8,773 nucleotides of DNA, taken from positions 1-8,773 of the forward strand of contig CAAGKW010000030.1 in assembly GCA_900770585.1 (NCBI GenBank), written 5' to 3'. Shown here piece by piece: positions 6,458 through 8,773 of the stretch (within the stretch, counting starts at the first letter, position 1; the number at the start of each line of letters is the position of its first letter). Under the pieces are notes generated by a model. It did no database searches and had not been told where the DNA came from. It saw only the letters and a list, made by a program, of their open reading frames with translations. This DNA comes from an uncultured Alistipes sp. GTDB taxonomy: Bacteria > Bacteroidota > Bacteroidia > Bacteroidales > Rikenellaceae. The position numbers and the translations under genes are program-made.

Positions 6458-6477
6458 CTGTGTTTTAATCTATCTGT

Positions 6478-7509
6478 TTACTCGCCCAGCAACTCAGCGA
6501 TCTTAGCCTTAACCTCCTCACCGCGCAGGTTCACTGCTACGATCGTTCCGTCGGGGCCGATCAGGAAGTTCGAAGGAATGCTGCGAACAGCGTAGTCGGT
6601 TGCTGCCTGGTTATCGAAATAGTTAACCTCGCTCACGTGGATCCAATTCATCTCCTTGCTCTCCACTGCCTTCTTCCAAGCCTCAGCGTCGCGGTCGAAC
6701 GATACACCAAAGATCTCGAAGCCCTTATCCTTATACTCCTTGTAGGCCTCAATCAGGTAGGGAACCTCGCGCATACAAGGACCGCACCACGATGCCCAGA
6801 AATCGAGCAGAACATACTTGCCCTCGCCAACAACCGACGACAGAGCAACGGGCTCACCCTCCATATTGGGCTGAACAACCTCGGTGTAGGGCTTACCTAC
6901 CTCAACCTTAGCCTTTGCCTCAGCCAGCTCCTTCAACTTGGTAACCTCCTCGGTCAGCTGCATATCGGGCGAGAACTTCTCAACCTGTGCCAACATATCG
7001 GCTGCGGTGTCGGTATATACCAACTCGCTCAGGTACAACTTAACGCCGAACAGGTTGCCTGCATTCTCAGCCACCTTCTCGCGGATCGTTGCGTAGTACT
7101 CCTCCTCCATTGCGGTCTGCTCCTCGGCCTCAGCTGCACGGTAAGCCTCCATAAACTCACCCTGCCAAGCGCCATACGCCTCACGTGCATCATTTGCAGG
7201 AGTACCCGAAACGGTGATCGACTGACGATCCTCCATCGAGCCAGCAACAGCGATGTTGCCCTTCTCCAAATATACAATTGCGAAGGGACGCTCCGTAGCC
7301 AGATACAACTGTGCGGGCTGCTCAACCTCACCCTCGAACTTGAATGCGCCAGCAACCATCTGGGTCGAATCGCACTTCTCGCCCTTGTCGTTCATCAGAT
7401 ATACGACCTGATCCTCAGCACCTTCCAACTGACCCTCGATCACGTAACTATTATTTGCGCAACCAACTGCCATTACAGCGGCTGCTGCCATTACGAATAA
7501 TTTTTTCAT
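6478..7509 (-). CDS. TlpA-type thiol-disulfide oxidoreductase lipoprotein
   Basis: A 343-residue lipoprotein: MKKLFVMAAAAVMAVGC is a signal peptide with lipobox AVGC and acylated Cys17, so it is tethered to a membrane outside the cytoplasm. Residues 20-110 match the DUF4369-type beta domain common in Bacteroidetes TlpA/ResA-like proteins. A Glu/Ala-rich helical region spans about 110-200. The thioredoxin domain from about 205 has LLDFWASWCGPC with the active CxxC at 242-245, VSFDRD at 269-274, and IPSNFLIGPDG at 311-321 with cis-Pro312. The probable job is reduction of disulfides in envelope proteins or apocytochromes; its partner cannot be told. It follows lpxD by 28 bases without a promoter match and ends in a clear terminator. 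Its closest relative in the window is the cysteine-less copy at 4758-5744, beyond ruvC. Confidence 0.93.
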   Translation of the reverse strand: MKKLFVMAAAAVMAVGCANNSYVIEGQLEGAEDQVVYLMNDKGEKCDSTQMVAGAFKFEGEVEQPAQLYLATERPFAIVYLEKGNIAVAGSMEDRQSITVSGTPANDAREAYGAWQGEFMEAYRAAEAEEQTAMEEEYYATIREKVAENAGNLFGVKLYLSELVYTDTAADMLAQVEKFSPDMQLTEEVTKLKELAEAKAKVEVGKPYTEVVQPNMEGEPVALSSVVGEGKYVLLDFWASWCGPCMREVPYLIEAYKEYKDKGFEIFGVSFDRDAEAWKKAVESKEMNWIHVSEVNYFDNQAATDYAVRSIPSNFLIGPDGTIVAVNLRGEEVKAKIAELLGE

Positions 7510-7537
7510 AGTGTTTTTCGTTTTATTTTAAGTTTAG

Positions 7538-8569
7538 TTATTTCTTCAATTCGGCAATCTCCTTTTCCAAGCGCGACACCGTGCGGCTCAGTTCGGGCAG
7601 GTTGCGGAACACTGCATTCGAACGGTGGAACTTCAAGCCCGGCAACGAAGGGGTACCCATACGCATCTCGTTGCTGTCGACATTGTTGTCGATACCGCTC
7701 TGCGAGCCCGCCTTCACATTGTCGCCAATGGTCAAATGGCCCGCGATACCCACCTGACCGCCAAACATACAGTTGCTACCCACCTTAGTCGAGCCTGCGA
7801 TACCGACCTGCGCCGCCGCAACGGTATTCTCGCCAACTACCACATTGTGACCAATCTGGATCAGGTTGTCGAGTTTCACACCGCGACGAATCACCGTCGA
7901 ACCCATCGTTGCTCGGTCGATACAGGTGTTTGCACCGATCTCGACATCGTCCTCGATCACCACGTTGCCGATCTGCGGAATCTTATCGAAATTGCCCTGA
8001 GCATTGGGCGCAAAACCAAAACCGTCGGCACCGATCACCGCGCCAGCGTGCAGCACCACGTTGTTGCCAATGACGCAACCCTCATAGACCTTCACGCCCG
8101 CATTGATCGTCACATTATCGCCAATGCGCACATTATCACCGATATATACGTGCGGATAGATACGACAATTCGCACCCATCTTAACGCCCGAGTCGATCAC
8201 CGCAAAGTCGCCCACGTAGCAACCCTCGCCCAACTGAGCCGTCGAGTCGATCGAAGCGCGCTCGCTGATACCCTTTTTGCGGGGCTTGTTTGCCACATAA
8301 AATTCGAGCAACTTTGCGAAGCAACCATACGCGTCGTCGACCTTGATCATCGTTGTCGGCACGGGTTGCGACGGCTCGAACGAGCGATTGACGATCACGA
8401 TTGACGAGGCCGTCGTGTAGAGATATTGCTCATATTTGGGATTTGCCAGAAACGACAACGCACCCTCGTGTCCCTCCTCGATCTTGGCGAAGGTATGCAC
8501 GGCAGCCTGCGGATTGCCAACCACATCGCCTTGAAGCACACCTGCGATCATTTCAGCTGTAAACTGCAT
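7538..8569 (-). CDS. lpxD: UDP-3-O-(3-hydroxyacyl)glucosamine N-acyltransferase
   Basis: Transfers a 3-hydroxyacyl chain from acyl carrier protein to UDP-3-O-acylglucosamine, the third step of lipid A synthesis, in the cytoplasm as a homotrimer. The 343 residues equal the usual family length. The N-terminal uridine-binding domain (about 1-100) starts [10 protein letters not shown] and contains [16 protein letters not shown] left-handed beta-helix of hexapeptide repeats (IGDNV, IGANT and similar) spans about 105-300. It includes ADGFGFAP at 181-188, the presumed catalytic His241 in NLIQIGHNV, and IAGHLTIGD with His278. A charged C-terminal helix (about 323-343) is the normal trimerisation and acyl-carrier docking part. 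It lies 21 bases after coaD on the same strand and shares no local cluster with lpxA, lpxC or fabZ. Confidence 0.96.
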   Translation of the reverse strand: MQFTAEMIAGVLQGDVVGNPQAAVHTFAKIEEGHEGALSFLANPKYEQYLYTTASSIVIVNRSFEPSQPVPTTMIKVDDAYGCFAKLLEFYVANKPRKKGISERASIDSTAQLGEGCYVGDFAVIDSGVKMGANCRIYPHVYIGDNVRIGDNVTINAGVKVYEGCVIGNNVVLHAGAVIGADGFGFAPNAQGNFDKIPQIGNVVIEDDVEIGANTCIDRATMGSTVIRRGVKLDNLIQIGHNVVVGENTVAAAQVGIAGSTKVGSNCMFGGQVGIAGHLTIGDNVKAGSQSGIDNNVDSNEMRMGTPSLPGLKFHRSNAVFRNLPELSRTVSRLEKEIAELKK

Positions 8570-8590
8570 ATTATTAATGTTTTTCTTGTT

Positions 8591-8773
8591 TTACAAATAG
8601 TTTTTCAGATCTACCTCCTCGGGCATAAACTGCGTCGGGTCGCCTCCGAAATAGACCAGCTCGCGCACGATACTCGACGAAATTGCGGCATAACGCGGTG
8701 GTGTGAAGAACAATACGGTGGTCAGTTCGGGATACAGACGCTCGTTGATCAACTGCATATTGTGCTCATACTC
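8591..8773 (-). CDS. coaD: Phosphopantetheine adenylyltransferase, 5' part outside the window
   Basis: The last 60 residues and the TAA of an enzyme that adenylates 4'-phosphopantetheine to dephospho-CoA, the fourth step of CoA synthesis. The fragment opens with EYEHNMQLINERLYPELTTV, where the family's EYE..M...N..L.P pattern precedes a beta strand. It continues with ISSSIVREL (residues 31-39 of the fragment), the ISSSxVRE signature of the nucleotide-binding helix, then GGDPTQFMPEEV, the usual C-terminal end. About 90-100 residues with the N-terminal HxGH-type motif are missing to the right. Only the C-terminal signature supports the call, but it is specific. It is the first visible gene of the leftward coaD-lpxD-thioredoxin series. 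Confidence 0.9.
   Translation of the reverse strand, partial: EYEHNMQLINERLYPELTTVLFFTPPRYAAISSSIVRELVYFGGDPTQFMPEEVDLKNYL

Noticed and set aside
6637..7500. Plus-strand open frame of 287 codons over the TlpA-type lipoprotein gene
   Set aside because: Leu- and Cys-rich low-information product, entirely antisense to a gene with lipobox and WCGPC motif.
7625..8404. Plus-strand open frame of 259 codons over lpxD
   Set aside because: Its apparent repeats (His, Thr, Asp-rich) are the antisense reading of the LpxD hexapeptide repeats.
1..8773. Mobile elements, CRISPR array, toxin-antitoxin or defence genes
   Set aside because: I looked for transposase or integrase motifs, terminal repeats, regularly spaced repeats and small paired genes, and found none; base composition looks even across the window.

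Overview
The window looks like chromosomal housekeeping DNA from a Bacteroidales bacterium of moderate GC content, most likely Alistipes-like (Rikenellaceae). The genus is an inference. The support is promoters of the Bacteroidetes type (TTTG and TAnnTTTG), A-rich leaders without Shine-Dalgarno sites, a PdxJ with the VNINK variant I associate with Bacteroidetes, a DUF4369/TlpA-type thioredoxin lipoprotein, and a tRNA gene without an encoded CCA end. I see no insertion sequence, phage gene, CRISPR array or rRNA. No gene-free stretch exceeds 300 bases.

Left part (1-4524). A partial NAD kinase gene (nadK) points left off the window edge. Divergent from it, a closely spaced rightward series may form one operon: pdxJ (vitamin B6 synthesis), a secreted SGNH/GDSL hydrolase, a CCA-adding/poly(A)-polymerase-type tRNA nucleotidyltransferase with an HD domain, and a secreted protein of unknown function with a conserved-looking DYSHG motif. 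The gaps are 32, 17 and 25 bases. The 53-base gap between nadK and pdxJ holds a perfect inverted repeat whose arms are a TAnnTTTG -7 element on each strand.

Middle (4525-4740). A strong hairpin terminator separates the rightward series from a leftward tRNA-Arg(ACG). This tRNA has a near-consensus Bacteroidetes promoter. It appears to replace the usual G19-C56 tertiary pair with A19-U56.

Right part (4758-8773). All genes point left, in transcription order: coaD (3' part only), lpxD, a TlpA-type thioredoxin lipoprotein, an intrinsic terminator, ruvC, and a membrane-anchored paralogue of the thioredoxin lipoprotein. In the paralogue the WCGPC active site has become WNHDA. The paralogue overlaps the ruvC stop codon by an ATGA junction, so the two are probably translationally coupled.

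The products act in separate core processes: NADP, B6 and CoA cofactor synthesis, tRNA maturation, lipid A synthesis, Holliday junction resolution and envelope redox. I did not find a clearly new multi-gene system. The points most worth a second look are the cysteine-less thioredoxin paralogue coupled to ruvC, the uncharacterised DYSHG secreted protein, the tRNA 19-56 change and the shared divergent promoter.
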